Below are positions 33,938-46,060 of a DNA stretch of 64,000 nt, piece after piece. Location of the stretch: positions 69,586 to 133,585 of the forward strand of contig NW_003314441.1 of assembly GCF_000143415.4 (NCBI RefSeq). Direction: 5' to 3'. This DNA is from Selaginella moellendorffii. Lineage: Eukaryota > Streptophyta > Lycopodiopsida > Selaginellales > Selaginellaceae. The notes under the pieces were generated by a model that saw only the letters and a program-made list of their open reading frames with translations, was not told the origin of the DNA and ran no database searches. The translations under genes and the position numbers were made by a program. Within the stretch, counting starts at the first letter, position 1, and every line of letters begins with the position of its first letter.

Positions 33938-34708
33938 TCTTTAAGCAACCAAAAAGAATGACTTGAGAGATGATCCATAGAGTTCAAATATAAAGGGAAA
34001 GGGCCTATGAATAAAAGTGCACCCCCTTTTCCAATTAGTTAAAGGTCTTGGGATACTTGGGGTTAAGTGTCATTGGGTTTGAATAGTATTACTTCCCAGG
34101 AAGTTTAAATTTAAGAGCTTACATTTGGCCACTCAAGGAAGTGCTCAAAAGCAACTCCCACTCTTGGAAGGGAAACCGACTGTAGTGCTCTCGACTTATG
34201 TGAATTGGTGCCCCACTTGAGTACCTTGCAACTCATTGGTCCTCGCATTTTGTAGGGGCTTAGGCCTTCCCTTCAGGATGGAAGTGGGGGAGTAAGGGTA
34301 TGCATACCGGGTTGTTAAACCACGATGTTTCTCCCTATTGTCCTGAAGCAAGTGTTGCACCCAAAAACTTTGGATTTAGAAGGTCCTATGATCAAGTCTT
34401 GTTATAAAAAGAGGTGTTAAGAATTTGGAGGCTTAGTATGTTTGGCTGGTTGTGCCTATGGGGAGTGTAACTGAATACTAAATCTAGTCCAACCCAAGAA
34501 GGGGGATTGGGAAAGAATTTGATAATCCGTGATGGATGGCTAATACTCCATTGCTCGTGCAATAAGTTGCTGAAACCAAGTAAGACTAAATAGGAGTTAG
34601 TACAATAAGCAAAAATCTTGGCGAGTGAACTTAACTAAGGCCAAAACCGTAGTGGTCAGATAGACGAGGTAAGCTAGCAAATCGAAAAGGAAAAATTTAT
34701 GGCTTACA
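33938..34708 (+). repeat. TRIM LTR joined to the 3' half of LTR-A
   Basis: 33938-34123 is a plus-strand TRIM LTR (AAGCAACC...GAGCTTACA). 34129-34708 is the U5-proximal half of a plus-strand LTR-A ending in TGGCTTACA. No gag follows. Confidence 0.55.
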
Positions 34709-37300
34709 CATTGATATAGATTTATAATACCAAATGTTACCAACATTGTTCACAAACAAGCTCATGCCACTTTCTTTTTGACCAAACTCAAAACTAATCC
34801 AACACCAAACTACTCAAGGAGCAATAGCAAGGTTTCCCAAAAAGAATTGAGCATTATAACCCAAGTCTTTTAATAAAAAGCCTAGATAAAATGGTTTAGC
34901 ACTTCACTGCTATCCATCCCACAACTCACCACTTGTAAGACCATCATTTTTAATATGCATCAAAGTAAGGACTCTTGATTGCATGACGTGTGTATGAGCA
35001 ATGAGTTAACACCTCGTTGCAAATCATCTCCAAGAAGAGAAAATGATTTATGTGTTTGATCCTTCATTCCTTAGGACTATCTTTTTAGTTTCATCTTTGA
35101 CTAAATCTTAAATTTTCATTCACATTGCTTTTAGTTTAATCCAAAAAAAGTTTATGAGAGAGCACGGCAATAACTACTTGAACCAATAACTAATCCCTAC
35201 AGTTTTGATTGATTCACTTATAATCATGCCTAGGAAGGATCCACTAATGCTATGCTAAACAGCTACAAACTGGCCTATTTGCTACTCATAACAAACCCAG
35301 AGGAGGTTTACTTTCACCCACGGTACATAGAATAATTCATAGTATCACTGATAGACTAACATTAATCTTGCCAACACAAAGTGTAACCTTGAGTTGCTAA
35401 TGTACCTCACTCATGAGCCCAAGCACAAACTCATACTATTAGTCTCTAAGACAAGTTTAAAACTTATTAAATATGGAATGTCCCTAGATTGCAAATTTGG
35501 ACACGAGACAAACACTATTGTGTTCAAAATAATCTCTACATTCTATAGATATGCTAAATAAGCAAATTTAGACACTTTCCATAAATAGTATTTGGGATTA
35601 GAATAAAACGAATACAAAGGGCAACTTGGAAAAATTCTAGAGCATCTAACATCCCAATGACAAAACCAGTATGAAAAACAAAGCCAAATGAAGTTTAGCA
35701 TTATTTCAACATACCAGTGGCTTAATGCAAAGATATGAGTACCCCACCAACTAGTATGGCATGGAACTTAAGCTTAAACTCAAGCCGTACGCAGAATAAG
35801 GATAACCATGCAAACAGAAGCTAAACTATACCTTAGGTTAGTCAGCTATACTTAACTTACCCATTATCCCTACTATACATTTAGAACCCCCCTCTTGAGG
35901 AACACATGCTTTGGGCTTTCACCCTTAGCCACCCTTAGTACCAAGAGTTAGTCTTTAAATTTATTAAATATAGAATGTCCTTAGATTATGAATTTGGATA
36001 TGGGACAAATATTATTATGTTCATGATAGTCTCTACATTTTATAGATATGCCAAATGAGCAAATCTAAACACTTTCCATAAATAGTATTTGGGATTGAAA
36101 TAAGACTAACACAAAAGGCATGATAACAAAAGTATTTGGTAGACACGGTAAATTATCATCAAACAATATTGAGGGACTAATTTTAATACACAAGGATTCT
36201 TGTCAAGCTAGTGCAAAACAAAGCAAAAGATAACTAAAAGCCAAGCCAAGTATGCTCAGCTAAAAACACATAAAAGTTTCTACCTTATGTTCATTTGGCT
36301 AAGTATATATCCTAAACTCAGTTTACTAACACTTGGACAAAAGGGACTGATAAAGAGTCTAGCAATACTGACCTTTTATCGTCGTAACAGTAAAGAAAGA
36401 GTATCCAAAAGAACTAACTAACAGATAATTTTTAATACCTGAAGTCATATTTGCAATAGATATTAAGTTTCATTAGTCTTAATGAAAATAATATTGATGA
36501 TTTAGCTGTAATTTTGTGTTATTAGCATTCTTGTATTTGCTAGATAGCAACTATATTGGCATTCAAACAAGTTGAGTAACAAATTGAGTTAGTTGTGTTC
36601 TAGACAAGATTATTTAGTAAGGGTTGAGCTTTAGCTTTTCCTTGAAAAGTGATTTAATCATGGACTATGCTAATTTTATAAGAAGAAAAGTTAATGATTA
36701 ATATTGAAGTTGTTAATTTTTTATTAAACTTATTGATCATTAATGATTCTTTTTGTGCTTGTTATAAAGTGAGTTATGTCTTGCCATAGAAAATGGATTT
36801 ATGAAGGATCGTTTGGTGATCATATATTGAATATAACTTTGTTGTGCTTAGCTTTTGGATTAATGCATATATAACTTTTGCATTATGAAGTTTAGCTTAT
36901 AAATATATTAAGGAGGATATTGTGAGTTGTACCAAGTTTCATGATTATTGTGTCATTTATTAGAAGTTGTTAGAAAAGGTATTTTGGCTCATTAGCTTCA
37001 ATGTTAAAGTGAGTATTTCATCTGGCAATCATTATTGATAGTTAATTGTCATTTAGAATAATTAATAATCCTTGTCAAAATTATTATTGATGTAGAATGA
37101 TTTGTTGTTCTTCGGGATAATAAATTCTTTCTTTAACAATAATTATTTTTATTTTTTTTAAAGATGATTGATAATCTTTTATGATGGTTAGTTGTTCTCT
37201 TTGATAACTTTTAGTTTTTTGCATTGATGGGAAAATAAAACTTTCAAAAGGATCATAAAGAACTTCAATATAACAATTTAGCTTTCTTTCAAAGTCCATC
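34709..37300. repeat. Decayed family C and D repeats
   Basis: Family D segments at about 35447-35609 and 35946-36108 match each other and 53834-54000 (TAAATATGGAATG, TTTCCATAAATAGTA). Between them, 35630-35930 matches family C, ending in CTATACATTTAGAACCCCC and GGGCTTTCACCC. From about 36480 the DNA is AT-rich and I recognise nothing. Confidence 0.45.
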
Positions 37301-37851
37301 ATCACCACAGCCATTTGGGTCACCGACACTGTGGTGTGCCAAGACTGTTCCAAGCTAGTAGGACTTGCATTTCCTTGTGCCCCACCATTCCTTTTCTGGT
37401 CACGTCAGAGGGCAAGGTGCGCGCCCTCACTCAACTCATGCAATGCTGTGCATGTAAGATGGGCATGTAAACTTCTGCACACAAGCCATTGTTGTGAGCC
37501 CTCTGGCATCTGACTTCTAGCGTTAACTCATATCTACAACTTCCGCTTGTCACCTTTGAAATCCTGACCTCGGACAACTGAGTGTCCCAGGATGTGATCA
37601 ACTAGAGAGTGCAGCGATCCTCAATGTCGGTCGCCACCAAGAGCAGCCGCCTATAGCAGTATGACCGCATTGCCCTCTGACTTGAGCAATCTACGCCACA
37701 AGCTGTTAATCCTCACCTCCAGCACTAGAAAACTTATTTATGTATTTGTTTTGGGCTCGCTCCAGGCCATCAGAGCGTAAAGCAAAGCAAAATGGTAGTG
37801 CCATGATGGTTCTATCAGGCAGTTGCGAGAATTTGAAACCAGGATTATGTT

Positions 37852-38389
37852 TTCTAGAAAAGAGTCTGAGCAAAAGGAAGAACTTAAGTGTGGTAGAATG
37901 TTGCAATCCCATGTAGCTTCTTCACTTCTTTCGATTAAAATCAAATTTAATCCGGCAAACTATCTTTGGAATGGAGGCAGCTACCAGTAGTCGGTCCTTT
38001 GCATTTGATGACTTGTATCCTGATTACTGAAGAGAGAGAGCCCGTGGCGTGGACTCTTCTCAAGCTCCCGGGCTCGGAGCAATCGCGCCTGGCTCACCGG
38101 GCTCAGCGCCGCGCTCCACAGCCCCGCGTCATCGATGCATCGCTGCCACTCGCGCTGCTTCTCCGGCCACTCGCAATTCGTCTCCACCAGGCTCTTGGTG
38201 ATCTCTCTGCCGAAGAAGAGCCTCTCGGCGGTGATCGCTGTGGATCATCGCCCGGCAGCGCCACGTCCAGCGAATCGAAGACCGAGGATTCTAGAAAAGA
38301 GTCTGAGCAAAAGGAAGAACTTAAGTGTGGTAGAATGCTTCTTCACTTCCTTCGATTAAAATCAAATTTAATCGGGCAAACTATCTTTG
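37852..38389. pseudogene. Mosaic of duplicated gene fragments
   Basis: 37852-37968 duplicates 38289-38389 (with a 17-nt insertion), just upstream of the kelch gene. 37967-37999 matches 39283-39315 (start of kelch exon 7). 38000-38081 matches 39521-39610 (end of intron 8 and part of exon 9, lacking about 12 nt). 38082-38270 is a GC-rich fragment of an unidentified protein gene on the minus strand, reading EITKSLVETNCEWPEKQREW onward. None of these is a working gene. Confidence 0.7.
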
Positions 38390-38478
38390 TTCGATCGAAT
38401 CTCTGACGAAAAGAAGGGTTCGCACAAAGAACAAGTACAAAGTAAAGATATGGTAAATATATTTTAGGGCTTGGATCT

Positions 38479-40798
38479 ATGAAGTGGGTGCGATCGGCCG
38501 AGGGCGACTTCAAGGGCGCGGCGCCATCGCCTCGCAGGTACTTGAATTGCTGCGTTTTCTTAGACGATGCAAGTGAATCATTCGCCTACAGCGGTCACAC
38601 CACGACTCGCATCCGCAAGACTCACGTCGTCGTCTTTGGAGGGCTCGTGGACAAGAAGTTTTTGCAGGATTTGACTGTTCTAGACACTGGTATAGCCGCA
38701 TTTTCTGTGAATTCTTTCCACTTCTGGGCTCGATGATTTTTACTTGCATGTAGAGAACAATGTGTGGTTTCAGCCCGAGTGCTCTGGAAGTGGCAGCGAT
38801 GGAGTGGCGGGGCCTTGCCCTCGAGCCTTTCACGTTGCCATTGCCATGGACTGTAACTTGTTTGTCTTTGGAGGTCGATGTGGTCGCAAGAGGTACATAC
38901 TGATCTTTTCTTCGTGGTTTAAGCTCGTGATTTTGTTTGTAGACTTGGAGATTTTTGGGTGCTAGACACTGGTGAGTCTGTCTAATTCGGATGCCGATTG
39001 TAAAAGCTTGTCGCAGATACATGGCAGTGGTCCGAGCTCACTGGTTTTGGCGAACTTCCCTGCGCTCGGGACTTTGCTGCCGGGGCGTCTGTGGGGAATG
39101 GAAAGATTGTCATGTGAGTGTGTTCACGGGAATCTCTTTTGCTACGTTTACCACTCATCTTCTTGAGCAGATATGGCGGATGGGATGGCTCGAAATGGCT
39201 CTCAGATGTTTTTGTGCTCGACACCAGTAAGTTCCAACTTCACAAACATCTAGACTGATCATCATTCTCATTTCAGTGTCTCTGGAATGGAGGCAGCTAC
39301 CAGTAGTCGGTCCTTCACCTCCTCCTAGATGTGGTCACACGGCTACGATGGTCGAGAAACGGCTGCTCGTTTTCGGTGGAAGAGGTACGTACGACGCACA
39401 GGAGGTGCGATTCGAGGACCAGACATGCTTACCATGTTTCCTGCAGGTGGTGGAGGCCCTGTTCTTGGTGACCTCTGGGCCCTGAAAGGGCTGTTTGACG
39501 AAGGTGACTAGAGCTAGTTTTGCGTTTGATGACTTGTATCCTGATTACTAATGGGACTAGGGAAGAGAGAGAGCCCGCGGCGTGGACTCTTCTCAAGCTT
39601 CCGGGCTCGGCTCCAGCTCCTCGCTGTGGACACACGACGACAAGTGGAGGCCCGCAGGTGAGTGACACTATTCTCCATTTTGTTTTCTTTTTCTAAGCAT
39701 TCTATAAGTTGCTTGTCTGTGTTGTAGTTATTGGTTTTTGGAGGTCATGGGACAGCTGGGTGGCTAACCCGTTATGATATCTACCATAACGATTGTATCG
39801 TTCTTGACCGAGGTAGCTTGTTTTCTTGTGCACAAGTCGTCCGTGCCTTTATGCCATTGTGTGTGTAGCCTCTGTTCAATGGAAGCGTCTCTCCGTGACC
39901 AATGAACCGCCTCCGGCTCGGGCATACCACTCGTTAACGCAGATCGGCTCCCGCTTCCTCCTCTTCGGTGGCTTTGACGGGAAATCGACGTTTGGAGATA
40001 CTTGGTGGCTTGTGCTTGAAGGTCAATTGTCACTGTCGATTATGTGTGGACGCCTCGTGACACAGTGGTCTTGCAGATGATCCCATTTCCAACCGTGTCT
40101 CGTCGCCCTTGGTTGCTACTTTGCCAGATGTAGGCAGTGACAATAACGTATGTGTTGGCAACCATGTAGTCGGTTGATTATCTTCCACTTGTTTTTGCAG
40201 GCTAGAGACGAGGAACAACTGGTATCGCCATTCAACATACTGAGAAGTCGCATAGGCCTTCCTCCTGCAAAACCAGCCGTGCATGAATCCATCAAGACTG
40301 AAGGTGCTTTGAATGACTTGGCCCAAGCCATAGATCCTCATGGCCGAAGCACGCTAGAGGTAAGAAAACACATGCTTCTTGTCGCTGCTCACAGTGTCGA
40401 ATATTTTTCAGTCCTTGCGCGAGCACTGGAGAAACTGTGACGCCCGTTCGATTCGTTTCAAAGAGCTGGATATCCTCTTGAGAGATTACCAATGGTTGAT
40501 TGCCACCGAGGAAAAGTATGCCGCCAAAACTCCTCTCGCTTTTTTCTATCGTCCGGGCTTTAAACTTTATCTTTCTTTATGAAACACAGGGAAGGGAAAA
40601 GATCGGGAGGTGTAGAAAAAATCAAGGTGCACCGCTTTTATCATCTCCAAACATCAAACCAGGTATCGACGCCTGTGATTTTTGCAAAATTCTTGAATCC
40701 TTGAACTCACCTTAGAATGGATAAATTTCCAGGTGAGAATTGACGACATTGGCCCGCTCTTGATGGAGTACAAGCAGCTCCTTGACACCCGTGTTTGA
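38479..40798 (+). CDS. Kelch-repeat (beta-propeller) protein
   Basis: Sixteen exons give 469 residues: 38479-38537, 38592-38689, 38754-38892, 38943-38971, 39017-39113, 39171-39226, 39277-39384, 39447-39503, 39566-39657, 39728-39812, 39869-40021, 40077-40147, 40201-40359, 40412-40515, 40590-40626, 40733-40798. All junctions are GT-AG and keep frame; introns are about 40-110 nt. The first two thirds hold kelch blades with repeated VFGG...DLxVLDT and PxPRxGHTxT wording ([36 protein letters not shown]). The last third is a helical charged tail ([19 protein letters not shown]). Plants have similar kelch proteins of about 500 residues without an F-box; the function of this one is not evident. Coding-like sequence at 40868-41008 after the stop is unexplained and may be 3' UTR. 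Confidence 0.83.
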
Positions 40799-41324
40799 AG
40801 GTGTAAGGAAAAGAAAAAATAAAACTCTTTTTTATATATCGAGCTACTTAACACACGCTTTTTTCTTTGTAGTTGGACTTTTCCTTGAGAAATTGGTAGA
40901 CGAAGCTTTGTTCTCGGCGAGAAAATCTGATCAAAGGGAATATGGTGTTTTAGGGAATCGAGCTCCCGACGTATTTACCACCCGGGAAAAAAGACGGGTT
41001 TTCATATGAGTGGTGGTCCCTTGCGCTTGTCCGGAAAAATGTTGCAACTCGCCAAGTCCCCTCCAATTGGTAAAAGAGTTCTTTAAAGACATACGAAATT
41101 GGGCCATATGGCGCTCGTCTCATCGACTGGGTGGAAGAGTACGGTAGGGGACTGTGGATGAAGATAGATGGGAAGGGGTGGAGGGGAATGTGGCGCTTTC
41201 TAGATACTCAAGCCGATTCGCTCGATTGCTAGCAGAGGGTGGGATTCCGTGGGCGCTATGGAGTAAGCTGGCCATCTCCAAGGATCTGGTGTGTAGCGCC
41301 GTGTTCCAGGCGAGGTTCTGTGCT

Positions 41325-41438
41325 AGGGGTGAGATTTGAGTGTTGATTCGCGATGTCCAGGAGTTCTGTGGTGTAGGTCTGCCAGGGGTGAGATTTGAGT
41401 GTTGATTCGCGATGTCCAGGAGTTGTGTGGTGTAGGAA
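41325..41438. repeat. Tandem duplication, 59-bp period
   Basis: A segment of about 54 bp beginning AGGGGTGAGATTTGAGTGTT occurs at 41325 and again at 41384, with a handful of differences, just upstream of the COI1-like start codon. Confidence 0.85.
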
Positions 41439-41479
41439 GCCGAGATTTGGAGGCATAGGGGTTTTTTGACCGGGGAGAG

Positions 41480-43923
41480 ATGGTTGAATCCACCAGGAGG
41501 CGGGTGCCTGACGATTCCAGGGGCCTGCTGTGCTGCATCGACGACGTCCTGGAGAAGATCTTTGGCTACATCAAGAAGCCCGTGGAGAGAAATGCTATCT
41601 CGGCTGTGTGCAAGCGGTTTCACGAGCTGGAAGCTCGGACGAGGCATCATGTCCTGGTCTACAACATGTACGCTGTCAACCCCATGAAGCTGTTCGAGCG
41701 ATTTCCCAGCGTGAGATCGATTACCATCAAAGGGAATCCTCGGCTCGTGGATTTCGACATACTCCCCAGGGATTGGGCCGGCCACGCAGGACCTTGGATT
41801 GCAGCTATCAAAGCTCATCCCCAGCTTAACCGCTTCCGGATCAAGAGGATGACGATCACCGACTCTCAGATCGAGGAGCTCTGTGCTGCCTGTGGTCCCA
41901 ACCTCAAGATCATGCAGTTTGACAAGTGCTCCGGCTTTAGCACCCAGGGTCTCCAAGCACTCGCCAAGTTTTGCAAGTAAGTTGTCGCTTTTGGTTTCCT
42001 ACTCTTCCTCTCTTCCTTTGTGTTTCTTAGAGCTCATTCCAAGTTCTGATTTTTTTTCTTTCTTTTTCTAGGAATCTTACCCACTTGGGACTTGCACAGT
42101 CGATGATTGATAGCACTAGTGATACCAAATGGCTCAAGGACCTGGTAAACTCGTGTCCCGCTCTCGAATACCTGGACTTGTCACTTATAGAGATGGGCGA
42201 CGTGGATGAAGCGGTGCTGGTGAAGTTGGCCGAGCGTTGCAAGCTGCTTAAGCTGTGGGAGTCCGAGACTCAAAACTCCGAGCGGTTTTTGCCTGTGCTG
42301 CAAAAGTGCTCTTCCAACTTAAGTGACCTTGGGATCGAGCGGATCAACAGCAACTCCGAGACGTCGTTACTGGCGAAGTGTACTGCACTGGAGGGGCTGT
42401 CCGGCATCTTCGATCTAGTGGACGATGGAATGCACGCTTTTATGTCGGTCAGTTCTCGTTTGACGAGGCTCGACCTTTCTTACTCCAACCTTACCGAGGT
42501 GGAGATAGCGGAGGTGCTTCGAGCCTGTCCTAACCTGCAGTATCTTCGGGTAAGTGTTTCAACTTTCCAGGTCCAGGTCTCATTGATCACCTCCATGTTC
42601 CTTTCATGTTTCCAGGTGTTAGACTTGGCTGGAGACCACGGGTTGCAAGCGCTGGGGAACTCTTGCAAAGACTTACACAGGCTTGTCGTTGAGAGTCCTT
42701 CTGCAATTGACGGTGGGGTGGTGACACACGCCGGCCTTATGGCTGTTGCACAAGGCTGTAGAAACCTGCAGAAGCTCATTTTCTATCCATCTTTCATCAC
42801 CAACGAAGCGTTTTATGCGCTCGCTTACAACTGCCCGAACTTGATGGACGTGCGAATATGTCTCATCCAGTCAAGTAGCACTGGCGAGAACGTAAGTTAC
42901 TAGTGTGTTTGGAAGCTCTTACATTGATATTTCTCGCAGATGCCATGGGAGTGCCTGGACGAAGGGGTGACCGCACTCGTCCGGGAATGCAGATCGCTCT
43001 ACCGATTGACGCTCTGCTTCGACGTCCAGGCGGATGTTGAGTTCCTCACCGACGCGGGCGTGGCTGCAATTGGCGAATATGGAAAGAAGATCAGGGTGCT
43101 GACCCTTGTCCACTGTGGCAGCAGCGACATGGGATTGGTACCAGTTCTTCGCGGCTGCAACAAACTTCAGAGGCTTGAAATCCGGAAGTGCCGTTTCGGT
43201 GATGAAAGTGAGTGGTAACTATGTGGGGACGCGAAACTAACACTGGTTTCTTACGCAGGCATGCAAGAAATCGCTTTGAACAGCGAGCTGCATCTCAAGC
43301 ACTTGTTCGTCCAAGGGTGTGAAGTGACGATAGATGGGCTCAGCAGCCTGGCTTACCGGGCCAAGCACACAAACTCGAGGTTCTACGTGGAAGTGATTGG
43401 CTGTAAAGACGGGCGGTGCCTGGAGGAGCACAGGTACTCGTGCACGGACGAGTCTTGCGAGAACCACCACGCCTTCTCGCTCAGCTGCTCCCACTGGCAG
43501 ATCCTGGCATACCATTCACTCACAGAGCCCCGCGACGACACTCCATGGTTTATCCACCGCTTCGACTCGATTCTCTCCGAGGCTTCTTCGCTGCCTTTCA
43601 CAAGAGCTGAACCAGGAGGCGCTCTTCAGCTCATGCCAGAGAGCAGTAGCGGTGGGATTGATCTTGATCTGAGCACCGGCGGGATCGATCTAAACGAAGA
43701 CTCGTCGGAGCCGCTCCAGCTGATGCCGGAGAGCAGTGGCAGTGGCGGCGGTGGTGGCAGTGGTGGGATTGATTTGAACGAGCCAGCGGAGGAGAGTTGC
43801 TCGTCATTCCCAGGATTTGAGAGGAAGGAAGTCTTCCACTTTCCCGACATTCTGGAGCGCGTAGCGGCAGAGCCAACGTTGCACTTGGGAGCTCCATTGG
43901 TGCTCCAGGCCTCCTTACTGTGA
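41480..43923 (+). CDS. COI1/TIR1-like F-box LRR protein with EAR-like tail
   Basis: Exons 41480-41976, 42072-42549, 42616-42891, 42940-43207 and 43259-43923 encode 727 residues. Residues about 16-58 are an F-box (IDDVLEKIFGYIKKPVERNA), followed by MYAVNPMKLFERFPSVRS and leucine-rich repeats, the layout of the TIR1/AFB and COI1 receptors that form SCF ubiquitin ligases. Several stretches side with COI1: GLMAVAQGC, FITNEAFYAL, LQRLEIRKCRF, and QILAYHSL near the end. Lys84 and Arg88 align with COI1 Lys81 and Arg85; TIR1 has His at the latter site. Two other ligand-pocket arginines of COI1 (Arg409 and Arg496) appear not conserved. A Cys/His-rich insertion (residues about 556-586) and a Gly/Ser-rich tail with IDLDL, IDLNED and IDLNEP are extra. 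Intron 2 is a multiple of three without a stop and could be retained. Confidence 0.82.
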
Positions 43924-44007
43924 TTTTCTCTCGCGAGACCATGTATTTCTATTTGTGTTTGAAAGAAAGGAAGTTCCTAGCTTATCAAGAGCCCTAGCTA
44001 GTTCGCT

Positions 44008-46060
44008 ATGGAGCTCTATTATGCGTCCTGCGCGGCGGGGATCGAGAGAGTGCTCGTCTCGGAGGTAATCTTTTTCCTCTTTCATCGATCCATTCATCCC
44101 AAATCGCGACCACTCCAGGTTGAAAGGCTACCAGGGACGAGAATCGAAGAGGCTACAGTGAGCTTTTATGGAGGCATTCTTTTCCAAACTGAATCGTCGC
44201 CAGAGGTCGAAGAGAATTCTTTCTCGTGATTGGCTGACATTGTTGAGTGAATGGTAGGATGTTTTCAAGCTTAGAGCGGCAGACAATGTGTACGCTTATC
44301 TCGGACACTTCAAGGTGTGTGTGTGATTTCGTAAGTTTCAATAGAGAAAAAGAAGAGGTATAATTGACATGAACTTGTTTGAAAGGATGTTCCTGTGGAC
44401 AAGGATGGCGCTCTTTCTTACTTGAAAAGCTTGGCTTCCAAGGTAATGTAACTCAAATCACTCAGAGCTCACTGCGTTTTGCAGATTTCATGGGAGCCGG
44501 CTTTGCTGCTCTTTCGAAAGTGGCAGGCGATGCAAGACAGGGTGCTACAATCACCGCTTACGTTTCGAGTAACCTGTGAACGGAAGTGCCTCAAGATGAA
44601 GAAACACCCATTCTCGTCGGTGGATGTTGCAGGTATGTTCGTTTTCATCAAAATGACAAGAAACGCAGTGCGGCTTTCACTTAATCGCAGCTGCGCTGGG
44701 AGAAAGTGTTTATAATCTCCATAACTGGCCGGCGGACATGAGGTGCTATAACGGTTTGTGTGGATGCCTGGTTTTGCCTCGTCTTCAAGTACATTGTTTG
44801 CAGTGGAAGTGTTTGCATGGCTGAGAGATTCCGAGCTTCTTGTAGCGATTGGACTTCTCTACGGGTAAGAGATAAACGTTTTTGTTGTTTTATTCTACCT
44901 GGTTCGTCTTCTTCTTTCGCTCTATAGTAAACCAACCGAGCAAGTTGTCGATGGCAGGAAAGCTCCTAGGCCCAGTCGTTCAGATTCTCAGGTCAGCAAT
45001 CACGTTTTTTCCTAGCATCTAGTGTCCAATTCTGATTTGGTGATCTCGTTTAGCTCTACTCAAAAAGGCTCTACAGAAAGGCGCTGGTTCCAACGTCCTT
45101 GAGGCCTAGGTGTGTGTGGCGAGCTTTTGCCGAGATTTATACTGCTTGAGCCGCAATTGTGACAGTTTTTACCGCAGTGTGGCGTATGCTCTTGTGCAAC
45201 TTGGACACATCAAATGCGGAGACGTCGTTCTGGACCCCATGTACGTGAATTATATATTGTGATTGTTTTCTATTCTACGGTGGTGTGCTCCCTAGGTGTG
45301 GATGTGGAACCATACCTCTAGAAGCGGCGGACTGCTTTCGTGGACAACTTTTGTGCTTGGGTGGGGACATTTCTCCGTGCGCTGTGGCTGCAGCTGGAGA
45401 AAATGCTCGAGGTATTCTTGAGCTCAACTGGTTTGTTGCTTTTCTTCTTATTACAGGAAGTGACGCATGCGATATACTTCAGTGGAATGCTACCTTCATG
45501 CCTGTGCGATCCGGATGTGTGGACTGGGTCATCTGTGACATGCCCTTTGGTGTTCGCTGTGGTAAGAGGTCTCACACTTCACGCATGGCTGTGTTTGATT
45601 CTGTGTTTTGTATTAGGAAGTACACAGGCTCGCGATTGGCTTTGTCCAAAAGTTACTCTGGAGGTAATTTACTTTGTATTTTCTTTCTCCTTGTTTGATG
45701 TGTGGAAAAACTTTGTTTTGCTTTAGATTGCACGCGTATTAAGACAAGAGACTGGTGAGTCGGCATAATTTATTTACGCCTTTCAGATCGGGAGTTCCCT
45801 GTGCCGCAGGTGTTGCTGTTCTTATGTCGCAAGGCAAAGCAATGAAGCAGGAAATGGAGAACACAACATACTTGAAGCTTTTGCAGCAATACGAGGCTGA
45901 CATGGAGGTGAGCTTCTACTTGTAGCAACGAATTTATCACATGTTGTGAATGCAGGGAATTCTGGTGGAAATATACATAGCACAACGAACATCACAACCG
46001 ATCCAATCTCTAGTAAGACTGCATTTTGTTTTAGAGAATTATCTATATCTTGTAGTTTGA
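44008..46060 (+). CDS. THUMPD3: THUMP-domain tRNA guanine-N2 methyltransferase
   Basis: Sixteen exons give about 403 residues: 44008-44064, 44119-44205, 44258-44314, 44386-44442, 44485-44632, 44691-44753, 44804-44864, 44928-44991, 45054-45109, 45178-45240, 45296-45411, 45457-45561, 45617-45663, 45727-45754, 45810-45907, 45956-46060. A THUMP RNA-binding region (FRVTCERKC, then DVEVFAWL-like and LLVAIGLLYG) is followed by a Rossmann methyltransferase: LRPSVAYALVQLGHI, SAM-binding motif I LDPMCGCGTIPLEAA, and the catalytic DMPFG motif (the D/N-PP-Y/F equivalent). Family members such as human THUMPD3 make N2-methylguanosine at tRNA position 6. It starts 84 bp after the COI1-like stop. Exon 8 (PTEQVVDGRKAP) and the last exon are the least certain. 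Confidence 0.8.

Noticed and set aside
37084..37353. An 89-codon minus-strand frame in AT-rich DNA
   Set aside because: Low-complexity Lys/Ile-rich sequence without a domain or a neighbour that would support it.
40868..41008. Possible extra 3' exon of the kelch gene
   Set aside because: The frame before it ends in a clear stop at 40796-40798, and I could not find a donor that joins the two in frame without a poor splice site.
41120..41956. A 278-codon minus-strand frame
   Set aside because: Antisense to the F-box exon and spanning the 59-bp duplication; no recognisable protein.
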